NCBI GenBank assembly: GCA_001766655.1
Contig: MJCC01000020.1
Coordinates: 221,483-285,482, forward strand
From: Phytomonas francai
Taxonomy: Eukaryota; Euglenozoa; Kinetoplastea; Trypanosomatida; Trypanosomatidae
Direction of reading: 5' to 3'
DNA: 64,000 bases
Below the pieces are notes generated by a model. That model worked only from the letters and a program-made list of their open reading frames with translations, did not search any database and was not told where the DNA came from. How positions within the stretch are numbered: the stretch's first letter is position 1; each line of letters begins with the position of its first letter. Below are positions 19,901 to 26,566 of this stretch, one piece after another. A program made the translations under genes and the position numbers.

Positions 19901-20271
19901 CAATTTTCATAACCGGATCTCTTGGTAGCACCATGATTTATTCTGGGTTAATTTTCACCGTTTTACTGCGCTTCACACTTACTATTCGCTATTGGAACAT
20001 AATTCAAATTTTAGGGATAGTATTTTCAATTTTGAACACTCTTTTGCTCATTCTTATTTACTCGGCGATTCCAATCTTGTTTGATTCTGCAACAGTGTAC
20101 TGGGGTATATACAACCTAGGTAGTACCATGCTTTTTTGGTGTTTCCTTTTGCTATGGCTCAGCCTTTTGACAGGAGTGTCACTGACCATTTTCTACTTTA
20201 GGAAGCGTTTTTTTGCAACACGGACGGATACTATTCTTTTCGAATATATAAAAAAACATGGAAAATTATAA
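16921..20271 (+). CDS. P4-type phospholipid-transporting ATPase (flippase)
   Basis: 1,116 aa, full length for the family. The actuator motif LDGEANLKGRKA (DGEA at 217-220) is diagnostic for P4-ATPases. The phosphorylation motif FTDKTGTLTEN places the catalytic Asp at residue 440. MLTGDRRETA and GDGVNDVSMLQ (823-829, with Val where GDGAND is usual) complete the P-domain. About ten hydrophobic segments are visible: two before the actuator domain, two before the P-domain and six after it. YKNFILSVIQIIFAFYNSFSG and LTSLPPFLLGILEKD near the C-terminal membrane domain match Drs2/ATP8-type flippases. The family moves aminophospholipids to the cytosolic leaflet of plasma, Golgi or endosomal membranes, usually with a CDC50 subunit, which is not seen here. 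The gene is AT-rich compared with its neighbours. Confidence 0.95.
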   Translation: MAPKFQFNAPRSSENSKIKNDNGIKTPRKVSSFRSFFDRIFCLKSHRAFKFNSLEEQSTEEVIIYMNDPERNKQFKFPTNFIYTSKYTLLSFLPVGLFYQLKYISNFYFLIHMILSLIPGVSPISPITSVLPLMFVLFVALCRECVEDIVRHQSDKRVNSLPVEVLRDGRMVTIPSYKIVPGDIVRISNGDDIAADVILLSSSMDEGQAFIDTCNLDGEANLKGRKALEATWNLTSEEDFKNISAVLHTTPPDSGLLSWMGMINIDGVELSLSLDQFLYRGCLLKNTEWVWGMVVYTGVDTKLFKNLKKKPFKSSSLKRKMNIIIVFIFVLQNVCVLTFCGLAYLWYINGTQFWYLSFYLPDTKVFKYFLFRYFTYFILLSYLIPISLFVTIDLCKVVQAYWMRVDCEMMKDVNGKVRGCRVNTSDLNEQLAMVKFIFTDKTGTLTENVMQYKFGDALGVSIDGDNLDSAFSKLDTNSPQYAALFEYFLALALCNTIYIFKSENEPYKITYGGPSTDEKALVEAAARAGFCMTQRTLRSITLEIGRSTRVFNILSTLEFTPERKMMSIIVEDASTGRITLYSKGADSFIKSQLSPAADVQANFVKTEAALSNAASMGLRTLLICAKDLSFSEFQRWNNDFEEANKMLQNRSANVDRVCLEIERDMRLIGMTAIEDRLQDEVPETLSFFTEAGVVIWMLTGDRRETAVAIGATTTLLDPRNDFIDHIDIGSFDPSQSEARKKVGNDLKLIEMHHEMKKSLTGKRCIFVVDGAALTIAMEHYYRKFLSISQKADAAICCRLTPLQKASVVRMFQKETGLTALAIGDGVNDVSMLQEGRVGVGIIGLEGVQAALESDYAIPRFKHLRRLCAVHGRYALVRNASCILTSYYKNFILSVIQIIFAFYNSFSGMSLFDGWLLILYNIALTSLPPFLLGILEKDIPENILLKQPILFSFLSRGQYFNLKILLIWMLEGLVSAFIIFYTAFPVLQTFIGSYTIFITGSLGSTMIYSGLIFTVLLRFTLTIRYWNIIQILGIVFSILNTLLLILIYSAIPILFDSATVYWGIYNLGSTMLFWCFLLLWLSLLTGVSLTIFYFRKRFFATRTDTILFEYIKKHGKL

Positions 20272-20911
20272 ACTTTAAGTTGCCAGGCAAATGTAATAAT
20301 GGAAAGCAGCGAATATCGATCCGTGATTTGAGGGATTAAAATCGCACACACAAAAAAGAATATAAACAACTATTTTTTGCTCTCCCATTTCTTAATGCTT
20401 GTTGTTACGCATTGAGGATACTTATTCTTTTACTTTAATGTGTTCATATGTATTTTATTCTATGCATATGAACCTGTTTAGATAAAAAAATATGTATATA
20501 AATATTGGACTTTTATCATAAAATTTATCTTCTTTTATTACATTAACTGCTACTTGTTGGTTTGTGTTCGTCATGTGCCATATTTTTGATGCTCGTAAAC
20601 GCTACAATAGGTTTAGCTTTTTTTTCGCCTATTCGATTTTGGGTTCTACCAAGAGGTAACCATGTCTACTTTCATGCTAGTAGTAAATAAAGTCAAGCTT
20701 CGTTTAATAGCCTTTTACACATATACGTACATTCAAAATAACACAATGTGCAGGAGAATGGAATCCTCTTTCAGGTTTGATAATGTTAGTTTACAATTAT
20801 AATATTTTAACTATTTAATATATTTACTTAAATTGGGTTTTAAGAAGGTATCGATACTAATCATAGCCCCAGATATTTATTCCCTAACTTCTTTTTTTTT
20901 TCTGCAATATT
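20272..20911. other. AT-rich intergenic region
   Basis: Spacer and probable 3' UTR with poly-A/poly-T tracts. No gene was recognised. Confidence 0.6.
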
Positions 20912-20940
20912 GCTCTTTTTTTTTTTCGAATTAATCCTAG
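20912..20940 (+). promoter_or_regulatory. Predicted trans-splice acceptor of the Yos1-like gene
   Basis: The T tract around 20912-20927 is followed by AATCCTAG, with the AG at 20939-20940. This gives a 5' UTR of about 257 nt. Confidence 0.35.
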
Positions 20941-21197
20941 TTATAAGCTCGTGTCGATGTTGTAACCGTAGATTTGAGTTTTCATTTTTTCTGATTGTAC
21001 TAATTGCTACCCTTAAAGACTAAGCAGATTATGTATATACATGTAAAATGTTGGTTTTGCTATCAACAATGATCTAATTATCCTGCAACTAACCCCATGA
21101 AATGTGTATTTGCCTTTATTAAAAATTTCAAAAAAATTAAGAGTGGTTATATTAGCAGCGAAAAGCCTAATCGGCTACAGACAGCGGATCTATACTC

Positions 21198-21569
21198 ATG
21201 AGCTTTTCCATTTACTCTATTATTTCAGCAGTAGTGCTTGTACTCAATGCACTGGCCATTCTATCTGAAAGGCGCTTCCTTGTCAAGTTTGGACTCTCTC
21301 CCAATCAAGCATTTTTTCAACAACCGCAGCCCCCCAAATCTGCCTTTCCTCCAGACTCCGCCTCCCAGATTACTACTGGGATTTCTTTCGATCCTAGGGA
21401 ATCTGCTGAGTATCGTAATAATTTTATCAGCGATAGCAGCTCGATTACATCGCAGGGGGGAGCTAAGCTTCAAATTTCTACTATCTTGAGTTCCGTGCGA
21501 ACCTTGCTTCGATGGCCATTAATCTTTGCAAATATTGTGCTCATTGGGTTTGCTCTTATAATGGGATAA
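21198..21569 (+). CDS. Yos1/IER3IP1-like ER-Golgi membrane protein
   Basis: 123 aa with two hydrophobic segments, at the N-terminus (about residues 5-22) and C-terminus (about 103-122). The N-terminal NALAILSERRFLVKFG and C-terminal SSVRTLLRWPLIFANIVLI follow the Yos1/IER3IP1 pattern (NAIAVL.EERFL...G and IRSVRTVMRVPLI.VN). The family works in ER-to-Golgi vesicle traffic with Yip1/Yif1. The protein is about 40 residues longer than its metazoan relatives because of a Pro/Ser/Gln-rich linker between the two conserved blocks (about residues 42-88). A small gene like this could easily be missed in automated annotation. Confidence 0.85.
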   Translation: MSFSIYSIISAVVLVLNALAILSERRFLVKFGLSPNQAFFQQPQPPKSAFPPDSASQITTGISFDPRESAEYRNNFISDSSSITSQGGAKLQISTILSSVRTLLRWPLIFANIVLIGFALIMG

Positions 21570-22028
21570 ACCATTTTTTTTTTTTAGTTCGCTTATATGG
21601 TTCTGGGGCATGTTCGGTTATTTGTGTGCTTTATTCTAAATATACACATTTGCATGGTGTGGGGGTTGGTTGGACGTTTGAACTAACGAAATTAGTTTCC
21701 TTTCCTGTATGGTTACTCAAAGGTTTTGAAGTTCTTGCAGCTTGACCGGGCGGTATACTTCACCATGTCACAAATTATCGCCTAGACTAATTCATTGCGG
21801 CCTTTAAACAAGGAGTGTCGAAGTTGGTCACGTTACTGAGAGCAATCGCATTAGAAATTCGTTGTTTAGCCCCTGGGGCTTCTTTATCTTTTTATTTGCC
21901 TATTCTTTTCCTTCTTTTATTTGTTGCACTCTTTTATTTAAATCGATTTCTTAAAACAACAACAACAACTATTATTACCCTATATAATAACTTGTATCTC
22001 AAGCATCAAAGATTTACTCGATCCCATT
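21570..22028 (+). other. Intergenic region with acceptor for the DRC11-like gene
   Basis: A pyrimidine-rich stretch (about 21880-21950) is followed by an (AAC)4-like run (21957-21968) and the AG at 22002-22003, 26 nt before the ATG at 22029. The open frames seen here are leader sequence, not genes. Confidence 0.45.
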
Positions 22029-24971
22029 ATGTCAGTGTGGTCTCATGAGCGCAACTATCAGCAGGTTCTGAGCGATCTCATTAACCTTCAAAACGAGGAT
22101 GTTTATGTGGGCTCACTTGTACTTCCTGAGGAACCAAAGCCCTGCCATGAGCACGTCAAACGACATTGGCTGCCTTTATATGTTCGATATTTGTCGGTCG
22201 CGCGGCGCCTCGAGGCCTTCCACAACGCCGAGCTGCAGGTGCAAAAAATAGCCGATGTTCGAACGCTCCTGGACTGTAGCCTCGGCCGCCTGCTGGAGAT
22301 CAAAGAGGTGATCGTGCGGCACTGCGGCGACTTTGTGCCCCTGGACGATGTCCTGCTGGAGCAGCGCATGACCCCGGCCGAGGTCGAGGCGCCCGTCTGC
22401 ACCTACTTCCTCGAGGACCGCGACGACGCCCTGCGCGAGCGCCGCGGCTTCCTCGCGGGGCTGCAGGCCCACTTCATCGCGACCGACCGCGAGGCGCCCG
22501 TGTCGGCGGCGCAGCGGCACCCCCTCGCCCTCGCGGACCCCACGCGGGCCGTCGCGCCGCTCCTGCCGCGNNNNNNNNNNNNNNNNNNNNNNNNNNNNNN
22601 NNNNNNNNNNNNNNNNNNNNNNNNNNNNNNNNNNNNNNNNNNNNNNNNNNNNNNNNNNNNNNNNNNNNNNNNNNNNNNNNNNNNNNNNNNNNNNNNNNNN
22701 NNNNNNNNNNGCCGCGCCGCCGTCCAGCTCGCCCTGCACCGCCACGAGCGGCACCGCGCGCGCCGCGGCGACGAATTCGGCACGATCACGGGAAAGGACC
22801 GGGCGGCGGCCGTCGTGCAGCGCGTCGCCCTCGGCTACGTCGAGCGCCGGCGCGCCGGCGCGCGGCTCGCGGACGAGCGGCGGTTCCTCGGCCTCGCCCC
22901 CGCCCCGCGCGCCCACGGCGACCGCGAGGCCGCCCTCGCCACCGTCCACGCGCACGAGAACAAGCTCCGGCAGCGCATGAACCGGGTCGAGCTCCGCGAA
23001 AAGGCCCCCGCGATCGAGCGCCACCTCAAGACCAAGCAGGGGCCAAAGACCATGGAGGAGATGCTCGACGAGATCCTCATGCACATGGCGTACGCCAGCA
23101 TGGAGCGCAAGGCCGATCCTGCGGCGGCCGCCAACGCGCTGCTCGACTTCCCGCCCCCCCACGAGGGGGGGAGCCTGAGGCTGCTCGAGCAGCTCCCGAC
23201 CGCGGCGAAGGACCCGGCGAAGGCGGCGGGCGGACGGAGGGGCCAAACGGCGCCCCGAAGGTCCGTCAGCCCCGCCCCCGCCCCCGCCCCAGTCGACGCC
23301 GGCGCCGCCGAAGCCGCCTCCGCCTCGCAGCCGTCGTTGGTGGACGACAGCAGGGCCGCCTCGAGGGTGGGGGGCACGAGCCGGGGAAGCCGCAGCGGGG
23401 GCGGCAGGCTCGTGAGGTCGCGATCGAAGGGCTCGGAGAAGGGGGAGGCCCAGGGCGCTGAGGCCACGGGATCGTGCTTCTGGAAGCTCATCAAAGAGAC
23501 CGAGGGGCGCTACCAACGCGTCTGGCTGCCCCATTACCAGCGGCACTGCCTCGAGGAGGGCGACTTGAACCGTCAGGTGGATGAGGCGATGCTGAAGCAG
23601 GAGCTGCTGGAGGGGCCACACGGGATTTTATCGGAGCTTCGGAACTGCGTGGACGAACTGGTCATGATTGAGGTGCAAAACTTACAGGCAAAGCTAAAGA
23701 GCGAAAAGAAGTCAAAGAAAAAGGCCAAAAAGGCACCCAGGACGAAGAAACCCAAGCTCACGGATCCGACGAAAGGGGTGGACTTGGAGACCAGCACGAA
23801 TACGCTGGTGTACGAAAACAAGTGGCAGCTTGTACCTGTAGAGGTCTCACTACAGAGCTTCGTAGGCTCCGACAACCTCATGGCGAACCCGCTCGGGCAG
23901 ATCCTGCGCCAGCAGCGCTCCGATGAAGAAATCACGAAGAAGTGGCAGCGAATCTTGCGAAACTGGAACGAGTCGGTGGAGGTGGCGATGGGGGGGGTGA
24001 AGAAGGAGGCGTTTGAAAAGCTTTTTCAGGCCTACATGGACCAATCGACATGGCTGAAGGAGCCGTCCGCGGCCCAAATCCGGCGCGCGGTAACGGAGTA
24101 CGGCATACTGCCACTGGGGTCCCAGATCCTCCACGACCTCGCGCCCCACCCGAAAGCGCTTCTTTTCTATGGGTTGCCAGACTCGGGAAAAACGATGATG
24201 GCGTATGCCATGTGCAACGAAGCCGGGGCCAATTTTTTCAACCTCTCTCCCGCGAATTTTAGCTCGACCAAAGGCATCCCCAAAGTCGTACAATTGGTTT
24301 TCTACGTCGCGCGCATGAGAGGGCCTTCGATCATATACATGGATAACATTGAAAAGGTCTTTCCCGGTAAAACAAGTGGGAAGAAAAAAAAAGACCCACT
24401 GGTACTGCGCGGCAAAAAGATTAAGAAGGAGATTCTGAAAGGGTTGAACAGCCTGCCAGCAACAGATCGTGTTCTACTGCTGGCAACGACGTGTGAACCA
24501 TGGAATGCGGACCAAGATGCTTTGGTGAGTACCTTCCCCCACGCGGTGTGGTTCGCATCGCCGGATTACGCCACGCGCATGTCCCTTCTCCGGCATTTTG
24601 TCATTAGCAAAATTCCTCCTGGGCATATTAAAGATGCCACGATGACGGATGTGTATTCACCATTTTTGTACGAGCAGATCGCGCTTTTCACGGAGGGGTG
24701 GTCAACCGGTCAGCTCAAGAGGGTAGTCGATCGAACACTGAGTGAGCGTCGTATTGAGCAGTTACTCCAACGCCCATTACAGGCAAACGATTTTCTGACC
24801 GCATTGGCGGAGGAAAGGGCACCACCGGACGGAGAAGTAAACAAAATGAAAGAATTTCATAACTCACTACCCTACACCATGCGCCGCGCCAACCCACCGG
24901 AGGACTTTCCGCCAGAAGAAACAGGAGTTGGAAAAAGAAAGAAATCAACCGCGAGGAAAGCTAGAAAATAA
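22029..24971 (+). CDS. DRC11/IQCA1-like AAA ATPase-domain protein of the axoneme
   Basis: About 980 aa including unread positions. Residues 1-170 match the N-terminal layout of IQCA1/DRC11 (a helical region starting WSHERNYQQVLSDL). After the gap, DRAAAVVQRVALGYVERRR (about residue 257 onward) is an IQ-like calmodulin-binding helix. A Lys-rich helix (about 555-580) precedes a C-terminal AAA module: Walker A GLPDSGKT (715-722), and Walker B IIYMDN (D772, N773) with Asn where the catalytic Glu normally sits, so ATP hydrolysis may be weak or absent. In other organisms DRC11 is part of the nexin-dynein regulatory complex that ties doublets and tunes flagellar beating. The 140 N's (22571-22710) fall in a very GC-rich part. 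The frame continues across them only if the gap length is right. The C-terminus is Lys-rich. Confidence 0.85.
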   Translation: MSVWSHERNYQQVLSDLINLQNEDVYVGSLVLPEEPKPCHEHVKRHWLPLYVRYLSVARRLEAFHNAELQVQKIADVRTLLDCSLGRLLEIKEVIVRHCGDFVPLDDVLLEQRMTPAEVEAPVCTYFLEDRDDALRERRGFLAGLQAHFIATDREAPVSAAQRHPLALADPTRAVAPLLPXXXXXXXXXXXXXXXXXXXXXXXXXXXXXXXXXXXXXXXXXXXXXXXXRAAVQLALHRHERHRARRGDEFGTITGKDRAAAVVQRVALGYVERRRAGARLADERRFLGLAPAPRAHGDREAALATVHAHENKLRQRMNRVELREKAPAIERHLKTKQGPKTMEEMLDEILMHMAYASMERKADPAAAANALLDFPPPHEGGSLRLLEQLPTAAKDPAKAAGGRRGQTAPRRSVSPAPAPAPVDAGAAEAASASQPSLVDDSRAASRVGGTSRGSRSGGGRLVRSRSKGSEKGEAQGAEATGSCFWKLIKETEGRYQRVWLPHYQRHCLEEGDLNRQVDEAMLKQELLEGPHGILSELRNCVDELVMIEVQNLQAKLKSEKKSKKKAKKAPRTKKPKLTDPTKGVDLETSTNTLVYENKWQLVPVEVSLQSFVGSDNLMANPLGQILRQQRSDEEITKKWQRILRNWNESVEVAMGGVKKEAFEKLFQAYMDQSTWLKEPSAAQIRRAVTEYGILPLGSQILHDLAPHPKALLFYGLPDSGKTMMAYAMCNEAGANFFNLSPANFSSTKGIPKVVQLVFYVARMRGPSIIYMDNIEKVFPGKTSGKKKKDPLVLRGKKIKKEILKGLNSLPATDRVLLLATTCEPWNADQDALVSTFPHAVWFASPDYATRMSLLRHFVISKIPPGHIKDATMTDVYSPFLYEQIALFTEGWSTGQLKRVVDRTLSERRIEQLLQRPLQANDFLTALAEERAPPDGEVNKMKEFHNSLPYTMRRANPPEDFPPEETGVGKRKKSTARKARK
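22571..22710. other. Assembly gap (140 N)
   Basis: A run of N inside the DRC11-like gene, flanked on both sides by very GC-rich coding sequence, a likely cause of the sequencing failure. Confidence 1.
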
Positions 24972-25164
24972 AGGTCCTGAGAAATACTTGACCTTAAAAA
25001 AGGAAAAGTGTGATACCCCTTACGATAAAGCAAATTTCCAATGAGTAATGTGACTCCTGTTTGAATGTAAATTAGTATATTAATTTTGAAATTGTTCCTT
25101 TATTTTTTCAGCGTACCTGAACACGAGACTGATCTGTGAGGCTGAGCAATGAAAAGGGAGCAAG

Positions 25165-25200
25165 AAAGGGGGGGTCTGCGCAAGGACCGCTTCCCCCTTT
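25165..25200 (+). ncRNA. Strong hairpin, possible structured RNA
   Basis: AAAGGGGG (25165-25172) pairs with CCCCCTTT (25193-25200). The inner GGTC (25173-25176) pairs with GACC (25185-25188), with a four-base bulge at 25189-25192. GAGGC (25138-25142) and GCCTC (25205-25209) could add an outer stem. No known RNA class is assigned; it might be part of an H/ACA-like RNA or simply a UTR structure. Confidence 0.3.
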
Positions 25201-25329
25201 ACATGCCTCGGTGTGTTGTGAAAATGTGCAAACGGAACGCCTCTCTATCTACCCCTTTCCTTTCTCTCTATCTGTAACTCTTCTTTGCTTATAGGATACG
25301 GGGAGGCGACCCCGCGAATAGAACGTGAG

Positions 25330-25431
25330 ATTGCACCCACATGATGAAATTATCAACATGTTTCCTGTCAGTCTGAGATAATACACTCATGAAGACATAT
25401 CTTCAACTCAGCTCACACTGATGCGTGCGAT
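25330..25431 (+). ncRNA. Candidate box C/D snoRNA 1
   Basis: All elements are in order. The terminal stem is ATTGCAC (25330-25336) with GTGCGAT (25425-25431), 7 pairs with one G-T. Box C is ATGATGA (25341-25347), a perfect RTGATGA. Box D' is CTGA (25373-25376), box C' is ATGAAGA (25389-25395, one mismatch) and box D is CTGA (25418-25421). The spacers C-D' and C'-D are 25 and 22 nt, enough for guide sequences. Length is about 102 nt and orientation matches the transcription unit. In kinetoplastids such RNAs guide 2'-O-methylation of rRNA and lie in clusters between genes. The target was not determined. Confidence 0.55.
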
Positions 25432-25443
25432 TAGGCGTTTGGC

Positions 25444-25466
25444 GTGTGTGTGTGTGTGTGTGTGTG
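25444..25466. repeat. (GT)n microsatellite
   Basis: About eleven GT units directly downstream of the first snoRNA candidate. Confidence 0.9.
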
Positions 25467-25599
25467 CTATGGATGGGAGGGTAGGGGTCGGAGCTTTGCA
25501 AGGATGGACAATTATATGTTGGTCCAAACAGTTTGACCGATATCGACATGATAAGCAAGCATAAACAATCACCTTTCGTCTGAGCAAAGTCCGGCCCCG

Positions 25600-25617
25600 T
25601 GCACACGCGCGTGTGCA
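25600..25617. repeat. Perfect 18-bp palindrome
   Basis: TGCACACGCGCGTGTGCA equals its own reverse complement. It could be a protein-binding site or a hairpin in RNA; function unknown. Confidence 0.85.
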
Positions 25618-25789
25618 TTTACCTCACAGCGAGGGAGCTCTCCTGTCGTTTTCCTTCCTCCCCATGTAGCAAAGCGGCTTTAGCCTTGGCGCGGGTTCAC
25701 AAAATTCTTCCATACCGTACGCCATCTTGGTGCGCCTCGAGATCGAACCTAATTGTGCGTGTTGTTCCTTGCCGTGCGGTGCTGCTGTC

Positions 25790-25883
25790 GGTGACATGAC
25801 GAAAAGCATAACTTCCTTGTGCGCGAGCACAGCCATGAGCGCACTGTATGAGCCAAACAAAACTCAACAGGTCTGAGGTCACC
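25790..25883 (+). ncRNA. Candidate box C/D snoRNA 2
   Basis: The terminal stem GGTGAC (25790-25795) with GTCACC (25878-25883) is perfect. The C box directly after it is ATGACGA (25796-25802, one mismatch to RTGATGA). The D box CTGA (25873-25876) lies one base before the 3' strand of the stem. Internal D'/C' boxes are weak (CTGT near 25844, ATGAG near 25848). Length is about 94 nt and it lies about 360 nt after candidate 1, consistent with a small cluster. It is weaker than candidate 1. Confidence 0.4.
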
Positions 25884-26520
25884 ACCGCAGCGCCGAACGC
25901 GGCAAGAGGATGCATAAGTGGTGGTGCAGGAGGGGGGCGTTGCAGCCACGCGCATGGCTTTTCATATTGAGGGGCGCGGCTTTATGCCCGTTATTATGAG
26001 GAGCCCTTCGCTGTGATATCCTTCGAAGGTTTGCTGGTATAGCCGTTTTGTTTTCTTGTTTTTTTTTTTAATATTCTCGATTTTCTTTATCAATCTCTTA
26101 GGTGCTTTTGAATCCATCTGTGTAGTAGACTATAATTTTATTTACCTCATTTTTATCTATTTCTGATTTCATGGTTTATGTTCTATTTCTTTGTTATATT
26201 TCTTTTTTTAATAGCTTAGATTTATAGTAATTTTTTTCACATTTTTCTAGTTAATATTTTTGTTAATAGGGATATTCCATTGATTTTCTCACACAACCTT
26301 CTGTCATTTTCTTATAATTGTTACCTTTTTTTTTTCAAAAGGGCGAATCGAAGTATTTCCTCCATTTTTTTTCTCTTTTAGATTTCGAATATCCTGATAT
26401 TTTTGAGCCAAGCTCGTAGAAAACTTTTTTTCGACGTTTAGTCGAGATAGGGGGGTGGGCGAGGGGAATCTACAAAATTTGAATATTATAGCAGGTATTT
26501 TGACATCAACTAATTTGTCT

Positions 26521-26546
26521 TTCATTTCTTAAACTTTTGCTTCAAG
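26521..26546 (+). promoter_or_regulatory. Predicted trans-splice acceptor of the PIN-domain gene
   Basis: TTCATTTCTTAAACTTTTGC followed by TTCAAG, with the AG at 26545-26546, gives a 5' UTR of about 20 nt to the ATG at 26567. It lies inside the upstream part of the open frame, which supports the shorter protein. Confidence 0.5.
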
Positions 26547-26566
26547 ACTCTGTCTTAATTATACTC

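Larger units (their letters stand above)
24972..26520. other. Long intergenic region with a GC-rich, structured core
   Basis: About 1.55 kb without a convincing protein gene. Unlike other spacers here, 25130-25330 and 25560-26000 are GC-rich. The region holds a strong hairpin (25165-25200), a (GT)n run (25444-25466), a perfect 18-bp palindrome (25600-25617) and two box C/D snoRNA candidates. The short open frames (25599-25799 on +, several on -) do not resemble proteins. From 26040 on it is T-rich leader sequence. Confidence 0.55.

Noticed and set aside
22176..23621. 481-codon minus-strand open frame opposite the DRC11-like gene
   Set aside because: It overlaps the GC-rich core and the gap, has no family resemblance, and the + frame carries an IQ motif and AAA domain.
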